A stretch of 21,073 nucleotides of DNA. It comes from an uncultured Christensenella sp. (lineage in GTDB: Bacteria > Bacillota > Clostridia > Christensenellales > UBA1750). This document shows, piece after piece, positions 14,538 to 21,073 of this stretch (within the stretch, counting starts at the first letter, position 1; every line of letters starts with the position of its first letter). The translations under genes and the position numbers were made by a program. The stretch covers positions 1-21,073 of the forward strand of contig CAJJNQ010000042.1 of NCBI GenBank assembly GCA_905193155.1. Direction: 5' to 3'. The notes under the pieces were generated by a model. The model had not been told where the DNA came from. It did no database searches and saw nothing but the letters and a program-made list of their open reading frames with translations.

Positions 14538-15635
14538 GGCGAGAATCTCCTCCGCCAGCGCCTGTGCGGCAACCTCATGCATCGGAAGTCCCGGATGATT
14601 GCGCGCCCCCACACCGGAAGCGGGAAGCTCCGGCATCCGGAAGGCTTCGACGCGCGCATCACCCGTTGTGCGCTTGTATTCCTCCACCATGTTCGTGACC
14701 ACCTCGGTCAGCGTGTTGCAGAACATGCCATGCACCCAGATCAGGTAGGCATGCGGATTGCGCTTGCGGATCTTAACCAGGAAATTCAGCATCGCGTCAG
14801 AGAGCTTTTGGACGTCCTCCGCATTGCGGGTACCATCCTCGTTTTTGCGCTGCTTATAGGCAATGCCGGTTTCCGGATCGGTCCAGGGCCCCTGCTCAAA
14901 TGCGCTGGAATCGTTCGCACCCAGATTCACCACCACGACGTCCGCATTCCACGCTTCAAAATCATTGGGTTCAAACGCGCCGAGCGCCGCATTCTTCTCC
15001 CCCTTCAGCACGCTGCAGACCTGATCGTAGTACAGCGGCATCGCACAATGAGGATCGTTATCCCAGCTGGTGAGCGCGCCCCAGCCGCTCTGCGAGATCA
15101 CGCGCAGATCCGCGTTCAGCTTCTGCCCCAGCAAATACGGGTAGCCGTGTGCGGCGCAGAAGAACGGCGCAATCCAATCGGTTTCGGTCTTTGCACCGAT
15201 CGCGCCCTCGCTGCTGGCCAAGCTGTCGCCGATCACTTCAAGGCGCAGCTTTTTTTCTGCCACAGGGAGCAATTCGCCATCATAACGCAGCGCATGAACG
15301 CGCAAACTGCAATCGGGATCGGTCGGCATGGCCTGCACATCGCGAATAATTTCGATGTGATGGGTTTTCTGTGCGTCGAGTCCGCGCAAAACCGGCATCC
15401 AGATGCGCCCCTTTTGAAGTGGGAAACGCGCGATATGCGCGCCGTTGAGGATCACGCTGATCCACTGTTCGTAAAGGGAAAAATCGCTCTCGAATTCCAC
15501 CCAGATTTCGCTGCCGTGAAGATTCATCTCCAGGCCGGAAGCCGTCCAGAAAAGCGTCAGCGGCTGGCGCCGGACTCCGTTCCTGCCATGGACGACGAGG
15601 TTTTTCGCTTCTTGAATTTCTATCGTTTTCAGCAT
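14529..15635 (-). CDS. SGNH/GDSL-type esterase, carbohydrate esterase family 2-like
   Basis: A 368-residue hydrolase without signal peptide. Residues 1-125 form a beta-rich N-terminal domain like the jelly roll of CE2 acetyl-xylan esterases. The SGNH part follows: block I GDSLASSEG with nucleophile Ser 138, block II SQSGWG at 181-186 with the oxyanion Gly, block III GAND at 239-242 with the oxyanion Asn, and block V NHPG with His 347. The usual Asp three residues before the His is Ala 344, so it probably uses a Ser-His dyad, as described for CE2. The likely reaction is removal of acetyl groups from a carbohydrate. The ATG at 15635 has GGAGGG about 7 nt upstream and its own promoter. The absence of a signal suggests intracellular deacetylation of imported oligosaccharides. 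Confidence 0.82.
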   Translation of the reverse strand: MLKTIEIQEAKNLVVHGRNGVRRQPLTLFWTASGLEMNLHGSEIWVEFESDFSLYEQWISVILNGAHIARFPLQKGRIWMPVLRGLDAQKTHHIEIIRDVQAMPTDPDCSLRVHALRYDGELLPVAEKKLRLEVIGDSLASSEGAIGAKTETDWIAPFFCAAHGYPYLLGQKLNADLRVISQSGWGALTSWDNDPHCAMPLYYDQVCSVLKGEKNAALGAFEPNDFEAWNADVVVVNLGANDSSAFEQGPWTDPETGIAYKQRKNEDGTRNAEDVQKLSDAMLNFLVKIRKRNPHAYLIWVHGMFCNTLTEVVTNMVEEYKRTTGDARVEAFRMPELPASGVGARNHPGLPMHEVAAQALAEEILALE

Positions 15636-15661
15636 ATTTCCGCCCTCCGACGTTTTTTCTC

Positions 15662-15690
15662 AGTGTATCGCAGCAGCATCGGTTTTGCAA
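15662..15690 (-). promoter_or_regulatory. Promoter of the SGNH esterase gene
   Basis: On the minus strand TTGCAA (15690-15685) and TACACT (15667-15662) are 17 bp apart, giving a start near 15655 and a leader of about 20 nt. Confidence 0.6.
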
Positions 15691-15781
15691 GCCATTGTGA
15701 AATAAAGCGGAACAAACTGCCAGATTATTTGCCCGGCTTCGGGTAACAATAGTACCAGAACAAGCAAGGAGGTGAAACAAG

Positions 15782-16000
15782 ATGACTCAGCAGAACAATT
15801 CGGGCAAGAGCAACCGCGTTTCCGTTCCCGAGGCCAAGGCCGCGCTCAACAACATGAAGTACGAAATCGCGAACGAGCTCGGCGTCAACCTGAAGCAGGG
15901 CTACAATGGTGACCTGTCCTCCCGCGAGGCCGGTTACGTCGGCGGCTACATGGTCAAGAAGATGATCGAGGACTACGAAAAGCAGATGAGCGGCAAGTAA
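15782..16000 (+). CDS. Alpha/beta-type small acid-soluble spore protein (SASP)
   Basis: A 72-residue DNA-binding protein that coats the chromosome of endospores and protects it from UV and heat. The two conserved SASP blocks are present: KYEIANELGVNL (about 25-36), including the Glu-Ile-Ala site cut by the germination protease GPR, and SREAGYVGGYMVKKMIEDYE (about 45-64). Length is typical. Its presence is the main evidence that the organism forms endospores. AGGAGGTG at 15767-15774 lies 7 nt before the ATG. SASP genes are normally transcribed in the forespore by sigma G; the only weak match here is TGAAATA (15698-15704) and CAGATTA (15721-15727), so the promoter is not secure. A strong terminator follows. 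Confidence 0.95.
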   Translation: MTQQNNSGKSNRVSVPEAKAALNNMKYEIANELGVNLKQGYNGDLSSREAGYVGGYMVKKMIEDYEKQMSGK

Positions 16001-16050
16001 TGCCGCGGCCGCAGCCGTAAGGGCTGCAAGCGGGTGAACTTCATCCGCAG

Positions 16051-16089
16051 AAAAGACCCGCTTGCCCCTGCGGCAAACGAGTCTTTTTT
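16051..16089 (+). terminator. Terminator of the SASP gene
   Basis: Bases 16051-16066 pair with 16072-16087 (two mismatches), followed by a run of six T. Bases 16026-16035 are perfectly complementary to 16056-16065 and could compete for the left arm; a further small hairpin lies at 16011-16027. Confidence 0.8.
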
Positions 16090-16092
16090 GTC

Positions 16093-16129
16093 TGTGAAAA
16101 ACAAAAAGGCGAACCTAAATGATCCGCCT
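16093..16129 (-). terminator. Terminator of the pot operon
   Basis: On the minus strand a 9-bp stem (16129-16121 with 16115-16107, two G-U pairs) around ATTTA is followed by a T-rich tract (TTTTTGTTTTT). It ends potABCD, 15 bp after the potD stop, and faces the SASP terminator. Confidence 0.85.
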
Positions 16130-16144
16130 CTTGTATAGGGCTCC

Positions 16145-17251
16145 TTAGTTGATCTTCACGTTTTCCCAAAGGGTATTGACGTAGTCGAGCATCTCGGCAT
16201 CCATGTTTCGGTAGGCAAGCAGGTTATACTGCTCGGCAAAGCTGCCCAGCTCGGGATAGAGAATGGTCATGGCTTCCTCGCCCATCTCGTCGATGTAGTC
16301 TGCATTGTTGTAGACAAGGCTGTTGGGGGAGGCGTAATAGGTGTATTCTGCATTGGCCACACCAGCATCTTCCGAAAGCATGTAGTTGATGAAGATTTCC
16401 GCCAGCTCCTTGTTCTCCGCACAGGTGGGAATGCACATGGCATCCACATAGAAGTTGGTCTTTTCCGGATAGTAGAACTGCAGATCGACGTTATCGGCCT
16501 GCGCGTCCTTCATGGTGAAATAGTCGCCGGCGTAATAAGCGCCGACAGCCGCTTCGCCGGACTCCATCATGTTGAAGATTTCGTCCATAACATAGCTGTA
16601 AACCAGCGGGCGCTGGGCCAGCAACTCGTCGTAAGCGCGGTCCCATTCCGCCTTGTCGGTGGTGTTGACATCGATACCGAGCTTATACATCGCCGTGCCG
16701 AAAGCGTCGCGGGAGTTGTTGAACTGAAGAATGCGGTTACTGTACTTCTCGTTCCAGAGCAGATCCCAACCGTTCGCATCCGCGGCATCCACGACGTTGC
16801 CGTCGTAAATCACGCCGACAATGCCGTAGGTATAGGGCACGGAATACTGGTTTTCAGCATCGTAATACAGGCCCTTGAAGTTGTCGTCGATGTACTGATA
16901 ATTGGGAATGTTATCGAAGTTCAGCGTCTGGAGCAAGCCTTCGCCCGCCATGCGCGCGATCATGTAGTCCGAAGGGATGATCACGTCGTAACTGACGGCG
17001 CCGCTAGAGATCTTGTTGTACATATCCTCGTTTGAGGCAAAGGTCGTGTAGTTGACCGTGACCTTCTGATTGTAGGTTTTCTGATACCACTTCTCAAATT
17101 CGCGGACGGTATCGAAGCTGCCCTCGCTGCCGTCGGAGATGTACTCGCCCCAGTTGTACACATTCAGGGTCAGGGCTTCCTTGCCGCCGCAGCCGGTCAG
17201 GCACAGGGTCAGCAGCAGCGCAGCTGCCAGCGCAAACGCAATCTTTTTCAT
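16145..17251 (-). CDS. potD: Spermidine/putrescine ABC transporter substrate-binding lipoprotein PotD
   Basis: A 368-residue extracellular binding protein of the PotD/PotF group. MKKIAFALAAALLLTLCLTGC is a lipoprotein signal with lipobox CLTGC, anchoring at Cys 21. The mature part starts with LTLNVYNWGEYI, the typical PotD strand, and contains VIIPSDYMIARM, YGIVGVIYD and DAMCIPTCAENKELAEIFINY, all regular in polyamine-binding proteins. The acidic pocket residues expected for polyamines (for example Asp in PSDYM and Glu in NWGEY) are present. It is the last gene of potABCD. The ATG follows GGAGG by about 10 nt, in a 40-bp gap after potC. Whether spermidine or putrescine is preferred cannot be read from the sequence. 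Confidence 0.95.
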   Translation of the reverse strand: MKKIAFALAAALLLTLCLTGCGGKEALTLNVYNWGEYISDGSEGSFDTVREFEKWYQKTYNQKVTVNYTTFASNEDMYNKISSGAVSYDVIIPSDYMIARMAGEGLLQTLNFDNIPNYQYIDDNFKGLYYDAENQYSVPYTYGIVGVIYDGNVVDAADANGWDLLWNEKYSNRILQFNNSRDAFGTAMYKLGIDVNTTDKAEWDRAYDELLAQRPLVYSYVMDEIFNMMESGEAAVGAYYAGDYFTMKDAQADNVDLQFYYPEKTNFYVDAMCIPTCAENKELAEIFINYMLSEDAGVANAEYTYYASPNSLVYNNADYIDEMGEEAMTILYPELGSFAEQYNLLAYRNMDAEMLDYVNTLWENVKIN

Positions 17252-17291
17252 CAGGTGTGTTCCTCCTCTGTCGTTTGGGTTCTATTGGGAT

Positions 17292-18146
17292 TCAGCCGTT
17301 TTTCTCGGTTTGAGCTTGACGGCGCTTGTGTTTTCTCTCCACGCGCTTTTGCTTTTTCTGATCGTCGCTGCCAACCAGATTGCTGATGAGCAGCAGCGAC
17401 ATCGTAACGATGAAGATAATGGTAGCCAGTGCGTACATCTTCGGGGTCACGGCCTTCTTCGTCATGCCGAAGATGCGGATGGGCAGGGTTTCAAAGCCGT
17501 TGCCGGAGGTAAAGTAGCTGATGACGAAATCATCCAGCGAAAGCGTAAAGGCCATGATCGCTCCGGTGATGATGCCGGGCAATATTTCCGGCAGCTCCAC
17601 CTTGAAGAACGCGCGCATCGGCGTACAGCCCAGGTCCATCGCCGCCTCGCGCAGAGCTTTATCCATCTGCTGGAGCTTGGGCAGCACCTGCAAAATGACA
17701 TAAGGCGTGCAGAAGGTGACGTGTGCGATGAGGAGCGTTACAAAATTCAGGCTCGTGGATGCGCCGAAGAGCCGCCCAACAAACACGAACATCAGCATCA
17801 GCGAGATGCCGGTAATGATATCCGGGTTGGTCATGGGGATATCGGTGACGGTGTTCATTACCGCGCGGTACCATTTGGAGCGGAGCTTGTTGATGCCCAC
17901 CGCCGCCATGGTGCCGATGACCGCAGCGATGGCCGTGGCCGACGCGGCAAGGATCAGCGTGTTCTTGACGGATTCCAGCGTATTTCGGTCGCGAAGCAGT
18001 TCCTCGTACCAGCGAAGCGAAAAGCCGGAGAACACCGCAAGGCTCTTGCTGTCGTTGAAGGAAAACACCAGCAGCACCACAATCGGCGCAAAGAGGAAGC
18101 AGAAGACGATGCCGCTGTAAATTCTGGACGAAAGCTTCATCTTCAT
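17292..18146 (-). CDS. potC: Spermidine/putrescine ABC transporter permease PotC
   Basis: A 284-residue inner-membrane permease with six predicted helices. It has the binding-protein-dependent transport EAA loop (LREAAMDLGCTPMRAFFKVELPEI, about 180-203) that docks on PotA, and the PotC-like SLDDFVISYF and ITGISLMLMF segments. The C terminus is very basic (about 20 residues rich in Lys/Arg). The start is one base after the potB stop (TAAAATG), so it is translationally coupled. Confidence 0.95.
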   Translation of the reverse strand: MKMKLSSRIYSGIVFCFLFAPIVVLLVFSFNDSKSLAVFSGFSLRWYEELLRDRNTLESVKNTLILAASATAIAAVIGTMAAVGINKLRSKWYRAVMNTVTDIPMTNPDIITGISLMLMFVFVGRLFGASTSLNFVTLLIAHVTFCTPYVILQVLPKLQQMDKALREAAMDLGCTPMRAFFKVELPEILPGIITGAIMAFTLSLDDFVISYFTSGNGFETLPIRIFGMTKKAVTPKMYALATIIFIVTMSLLLISNLVGSDDQKKQKRVERKHKRRQAQTEKNG

Positions 18147-18147
18147 T

Positions 18148-19029
18148 TTAGTCCCCTCCGTAAAGATGCTTGGTGGTGAAATATTTCATCACTGCCATGC
18201 CGATGAGCAGAATCAGCATCAGGATAAAAGCAATCGCTGCGGCAAAATGCAGGTTATTGGCCACATACTGCCCCTCGATGGCATCGCCAATGAGGAAGAA
18301 CTTGCCGCTACCCAGTTTCTGGGAGATATAGAAGGTACTGATCGACGGAATCAGCACCATCGTCACGCCGGAAATCACGCCGGGAACGCTCAGCGGAAAG
18401 ACCACGCGCCGCAGCACCGAAGCGCCGTTGCAGCCCAGGTCCCTCGCCGCTTCCAGCAGACGAATGTCAAGCTTGGCCAAGATCGAATAGATCGGCAGCA
18501 CCATATAGGGGAAATAATCGTAGACCATGCCGATGATGACCGCAGTCTCGGTACCGATGACATGGATGGGCTCAATGCCGATCGCACCCAGAACGCCGTT
18601 GATGATGCCGGTATCCTGCAAAATCGTCATCCACGCATAGGTTCGGATCAAAAAGTTCATCCACATGGGGATCATGATGAGCGTCATCATGGTTTTCTGC
18701 GTTTTTTCCTTGGCGCGCGCCATGATGTAAGCGATGGGATAGCCCATCAGCAGGCAGATCGCCGTGGAGATCAGCGCCAGCTTCAGTGAGCGCCAGAAGA
18801 TCAGCAGATAGGTATGCACCTCGCGGCTGGAACCATCGTCCTGCACAAGGCTGCTGGTGGCGGTAAAAAAGCGCGTAATGTGCTCTGTGGTAAACTGAAA
18901 ATTGTTATCCGTAAAGGCATAATACGCGACAAAGGCAAGCGGCACAATCACAAACAGCAGCGACCAGATCGAGTACGGCGCCAGCACGGCCCGATAGGCG
19001 CTCAAGCCGGTTTTTTCATATTTTTTCAT
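18148..19029 (-). CDS. potB: Spermidine/putrescine ABC transporter permease PotB
   Basis: A 293-residue permease with six predicted helices and the EAA loop LLEAARDLGCNGASVLRRVV near residue 190. It forms the channel with PotC. MIPMWMNFLIRTYAWM is a PotB hallmark. Its ATG overlaps the potA stop by 4 bp, and the GAGGAGGAAGA that codes the acidic end of PotA serves as its ribosome site. Confidence 0.95.
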   Translation of the reverse strand: MKKYEKTGLSAYRAVLAPYSIWSLLFVIVPLAFVAYYAFTDNNFQFTTEHITRFFTATSSLVQDDGSSREVHTYLLIFWRSLKLALISTAICLLMGYPIAYIMARAKEKTQKTMMTLIMIPMWMNFLIRTYAWMTILQDTGIINGVLGAIGIEPIHVIGTETAVIIGMVYDYFPYMVLPIYSILAKLDIRLLEAARDLGCNGASVLRRVVFPLSVPGVISGVTMVLIPSISTFYISQKLGSGKFFLIGDAIEGQYVANNLHFAAAIAFILMLILLIGMAVMKYFTTKHLYGGD

Positions 19030-20144
19030 TCTTCCTCCTCGCTTTCCGGATTGGAAAGCTCATCCAGTTCGTTGGAGAAAGAAGAATAATCGCCGAACAT
19101 ACCGGAATATTCGGACTTCTTCATGATGTGGATTGCGTCCGGCTCCAGCGTGATGCCGATGAAGCTGCCCTCCTGCACGGGATCAGTGGTCTGGATCATC
19201 CACTTAAAGCCGTGGATGTCCACAATGGCCTCATTATGCACGCCCATAAAGGTCACTGAAGTCACCGTGCCGCGCAGCGCGCCGTTTTCGGGAGCAACAA
19301 TATCAACGTCCTCGGGGCGGATCACAACGTCCACCGGCTCCTTGGGCGCAAAGCCCTTGTCCAGACATTCAAATACCTGTCCGCCGAAGGAAACCTTGTA
19401 GTCCTCCAGCATGATGCCGTCCACGATGTTGCTCTCGCCGATGAAATCTGCGACAAAGGCGTTGACCGGCTCGTTGTAAATATCCGTAGGCGTGCCGATC
19501 TGCTGAATTTTGCCGTGGCTCATGACCACGATGGTGTCGGACATACTCAGGGCTTCTTCCTGATCATGCGTGACGAAGATAAAGGTGATTCCCGTATTTT
19601 TCTGGATTTTTTTCAGCTCTTGCTGCATATCCTTGCGCAGCTTGAGGTCGAGTGCGCCCAGCGGCTCGTCCAGCAGCAGCACCTTCGGCTCATTGACCAG
19701 TGCGCGGGCGATGGCGACGCGCTGCTGCTGACCTCCGGAAAGGCTGGTCACGCGGCGCTCTGCAAAGCCGGAGAGCATGACCATTTTGAGCATGCGGTCG
19801 ACTTTTTCATTGATCTCCTTGCGGGGAACCTTGCGCTCACGCAGCGGAAAGGCCACGTTTTCAAACACATTTAAGTGCGGAAAGAGCGCGTATCTCTGAA
19901 AGACGGTATTGACATGGCGCTTGTGCGGCGGAACGTTGTTGATTTTTTCCCCCATAAAGATCACGTCGCCCTGATCCGGAGTTTCAAAGCCGCCGATGAT
20001 GCGCAGCGTCGTCGTTTTGCCGCAGCCAGAGGGGCCCAACAGGGTGATGAATTCGTTGTCGTGAATATCGAGGCTGATGCCGTCCAGCACCGTCTCTCCA
20101 TCAAAGGACTTGGAGATGTTTTTCAGCTCAATGATCTTGTTCAT
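19026..20144 (-). CDS. potA: Spermidine/putrescine ABC transporter ATP-binding protein PotA
   Basis: A 372-residue ATPase that drives PotBC. Walker A GPSGCGKTT is at 37-45, the Q-loop FQRYALFPH at 81-89, the signature LSGGQQQR at 134-141, Walker B with LLLDEPLGALD at 155-165, and the switch His in VTHDQEEAL. The C-terminal TOBE-type regulatory domain (about 240-340, VVIRPEDVDI) is followed by an unusual acidic tail rich in Ser and Glu. The ATG at 20144 is used because GGAGG lies 6 nt upstream; an in-frame ATG nine codons farther up has no ribosome site. It is the first gene of potABCD. A terminator hairpin lies 55 bp upstream and no promoter is visible between them, so control by read-through from the 20632-20659 promoter is likely. 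Confidence 0.96.
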   Translation of the reverse strand: MNKIIELKNISKSFDGETVLDGISLDIHDNEFITLLGPSGCGKTTTLRIIGGFETPDQGDVIFMGEKINNVPPHKRHVNTVFQRYALFPHLNVFENVAFPLRERKVPRKEINEKVDRMLKMVMLSGFAERRVTSLSGGQQQRVAIARALVNEPKVLLLDEPLGALDLKLRKDMQQELKKIQKNTGITFIFVTHDQEEALSMSDTIVVMSHGKIQQIGTPTDIYNEPVNAFVADFIGESNIVDGIMLEDYKVSFGGQVFECLDKGFAPKEPVDVVIRPEDVDIVAPENGALRGTVTSVTFMGVHNEAIVDIHGFKWMIQTTDPVQEGSFIGITLEPDAIHIMKKSEYSGMFGDYSSFSNELDELSNPESEEEE

Positions 20145-20198
20145 ATGCTTCCTCCCCCTGCTTACCCGCAAACAGCCTTTTTCGGCTCTTCAGGCAAT

Positions 20199-20233
20199 AA
20201 AAAAGTGACACGCCGATCATTGGCATGTCACTT
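20199..20233 (-). terminator. Intrinsic terminator just upstream of potA
   Basis: Bases 20203-20214 pair with 20222-20233 around a 7-nt loop. One pair is G-U on the minus strand but C-A on the plus strand, so the stem is complete only in minus-strand RNA. A run of six U follows (20204-20199). It either ends the RNA starting near 20626 or works as an attenuator of potABCD. Confidence 0.85.
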
Positions 20234-20626
20234 GAAAACTGCATGACGATATTTCCCATTCAGGCAGATACGCAGACGCGCGAAAACTCTTCCCCGCGCT
20301 GCCTATCCAAACTGCCCCGCCCGATCTCTCCGGCAGCACAGCCCATGGGGATCCATCGAATCACAATTAGATCAGAGTCTATATAGCATAGATTACTTTT
20401 ACTACTCTTATTGATCATTTCACAAGTTCATGCCCGAGGCACACGGTTATAAAGTAACCAACTCATAAAACTGAGCTTTTAACTCAACCAATAAGGCAAC
20501 AGAAGTTGCCAACCGCCGCAAAAGGCGGTCTTCGGCATTCGACCCGGCTGTCCGTATGGCCTTAGCCGGCAGGAGCGCCGGCGGTCGTTCAATCCTGCTT
20601 TGGAACACTGTCCCAATTGAGATCAT
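20199..20626 (-). ncRNA. Structured RNA of about 430 nt: potABCD leader or independent small RNA, family not identified
   Basis: This stretch has a strong promoter before it, an intrinsic terminator at its end and no convincing gene inside. On the minus strand several hairpins follow one another: 20615-20610/20606-20601 (six pairs), GCCGGC at 20582-20577/20570-20565, ACCGCC/GGCGGT at 20529-20524/20517-20512, GGCAAC/GTTGCC at 20510-20505/20500-20495, a small one at 20442-20430, and a longer interrupted stem at 20307-20267. The first hairpin has a U-G pair that would be A-C on the other strand, supporting this orientation. Signatures of the T-box, TPP, SAM-I, lysine, cobalamin, tmRNA and RNase P RNAs were looked for and not seen. 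Its position suggests control of polyamine uptake, but it could be an independent RNA with potABCD read-through. Confidence 0.6.
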
Positions 20627-20631
20627 GGGAA

Positions 20632-20659
20632 AGTATAACACAAAATCCCGCTTTGTCAA
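20632..20659 (-). promoter_or_regulatory. Near-consensus sigma-A promoter for the potA leader RNA
   Basis: A perfect TTGACA (20659-20654), a 16-bp spacer and TATACT (20637-20632) on the minus strand form one of the strongest promoters in the window. The start would be near 20625. Confidence 0.85.
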
Positions 20660-21073
20660 TTCCTTTTACGTTAATTCCAGATTTTTGGTGAAAGTTCGGA
20701 TTTTCATAGCTTTTTCGCTCTTTTTATGCGCGACGGAAGCGTCATGAAAATCAGTGTTTTCTCATATAAAGGTCGCCTTCTCTTCTACCATTCTTCCTCT
20801 TTCATTCTTTTTATAGTTATATATCTATTTTCCGGCAAAAAACGACAAACTGTAAGCGCGGCGGCGCAGGCCTTCTTTTCGAGAAGAAAACAGCTCTTCT
20901 TGAAACGGAAGCCACGGCTGCGCGTGAGGCGCGCACTGTTGCAGAAGATTGGATCAAATGCATAATAATATTTTTATTCTCCGTCTTTTCTGCAAATCCT
21001 CCTGTTTATCAGAATTTCGTCATTTTCTTTTCAGTTTTATCAACAATTATAATATTAATATAAGTTTTATGGC
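20660..21073. other. AT-rich intergenic region without recognised gene
   Basis: No ORF with a ribosome site and family resemblance was found on either strand; the longest candidate (20726-20965, plus) has no Shine-Dalgarno and low-complexity basic composition. An inverted repeat TTGCAGAA/TTCTGCAA (20939-20946 and 20988-20995) and a TATAAT at 21048-21053 (plus strand, weak -35) are the only signals seen. The last 70 bases are very AT-rich and may hold a promoter for a gene beyond the window. Confidence 0.6.

Noticed and set aside
20530..20566. Minus-strand CTAAGG, GACAGCCGGG and TGCCGAA recall the 3' half of the c-di-GMP-I (GEMM) riboswitch.
   Set aside because: The 5' half with its GNRA-loop hairpin and the GGGACGCAAAGC-type strand is not seen, and a 4-nt insertion breaks the 3' motif. 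Kept as a test for cmscan, not as a call.
20199..20626. T-box leader or tmRNA as explanation of the long RNA before potA.
   Set aside because: The T-box GGTGGNACCGCG motif and the tmRNA CCA end and tag reading frame are absent.
20447..20659. 70-residue minus-strand ORF (59 residues from its first ATG) inside the leader RNA.
   Set aside because: It begins in the -35 element or right at the predicted transcript start, has no ribosome site and is formed by the hairpin sequences; it is most likely a by-product of the structured RNA.
20726..20965. 79-residue plus-strand ORF in the AT-rich end region.
   Set aside because: No Shine-Dalgarno, unbalanced composition rich in Arg/Lys/Ser, no recognisable domain.

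Overview
The window reads as a chromosomal stretch from an endospore-forming, low-to-mid GC Firmicute of the class Clostridia (perhaps a gut lineage such as Christensenellales; this is inference from gene content and style, not a database match). The best evidence is an alpha/beta-type small acid-soluble spore protein gene (15782-16000). Strong AGGAGG ribosome sites, lipoprotein-type binding proteins and QueH also fit. No insertion sequence, phage gene, CRISPR array, rRNA or tRNA was seen. Nearly all of the window is ordinary housekeeping and transport DNA, tightly packed.

Layout. (1) 1-1895, plus strand: a terminator from an upstream gene, then a hemolysin III/PAQR-type membrane protein with a good promoter, and an M42 metallopeptidase behind an internal terminator. 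(2) 1899-5526, minus strand: a Uup-like ABC-F ATPase and RecQ helicase, overlapping by 8 bp. (3) 5595-10274, minus strand: a complete branched-chain amino acid type ABC transporter in the order livJ-livH-livM-livG-livF, with a long perfect stem-loop between livJ and livH. (4) 10402-12804: an AraC-family regulator and an ADP-ribosylglycohydrolase-like protein, divergent from one short shared promoter region. (5) 12868-15635: a membrane-anchored Tim44-like/zinc-ribbon protein divergent from queH, with promoters sharing one -35 sequence, then an SGNH/CE2-like esterase convergent with queH. (6) 15782-16129: the spore protein gene and two facing terminators. (7) 16145-20144, minus strand: a complete spermidine/putrescine transporter, potA-potB-potC-potD. 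(8) 20145-21073: no protein gene. It holds a near-consensus promoter, about 430 nt of structured minus-strand RNA and a terminator just before potA, then about 410 bp of AT-rich DNA with nothing recognised.

The most interesting item is the RNA of 20199-20626. It has its own promoter and intrinsic terminator, several strong hairpins whose G-U pairs exist only on the minus strand, and no convincing ORF. It sits directly upstream of potABCD, where no second promoter was found, so it is either a long attenuating leader (possibly a riboswitch) for polyamine uptake or a separate small RNA. I could not assign it to a known family. The protein-coding systems themselves (amino acid uptake, polyamine uptake, queuosine synthesis, recombination, ribosome-associated ATPase) are known families.
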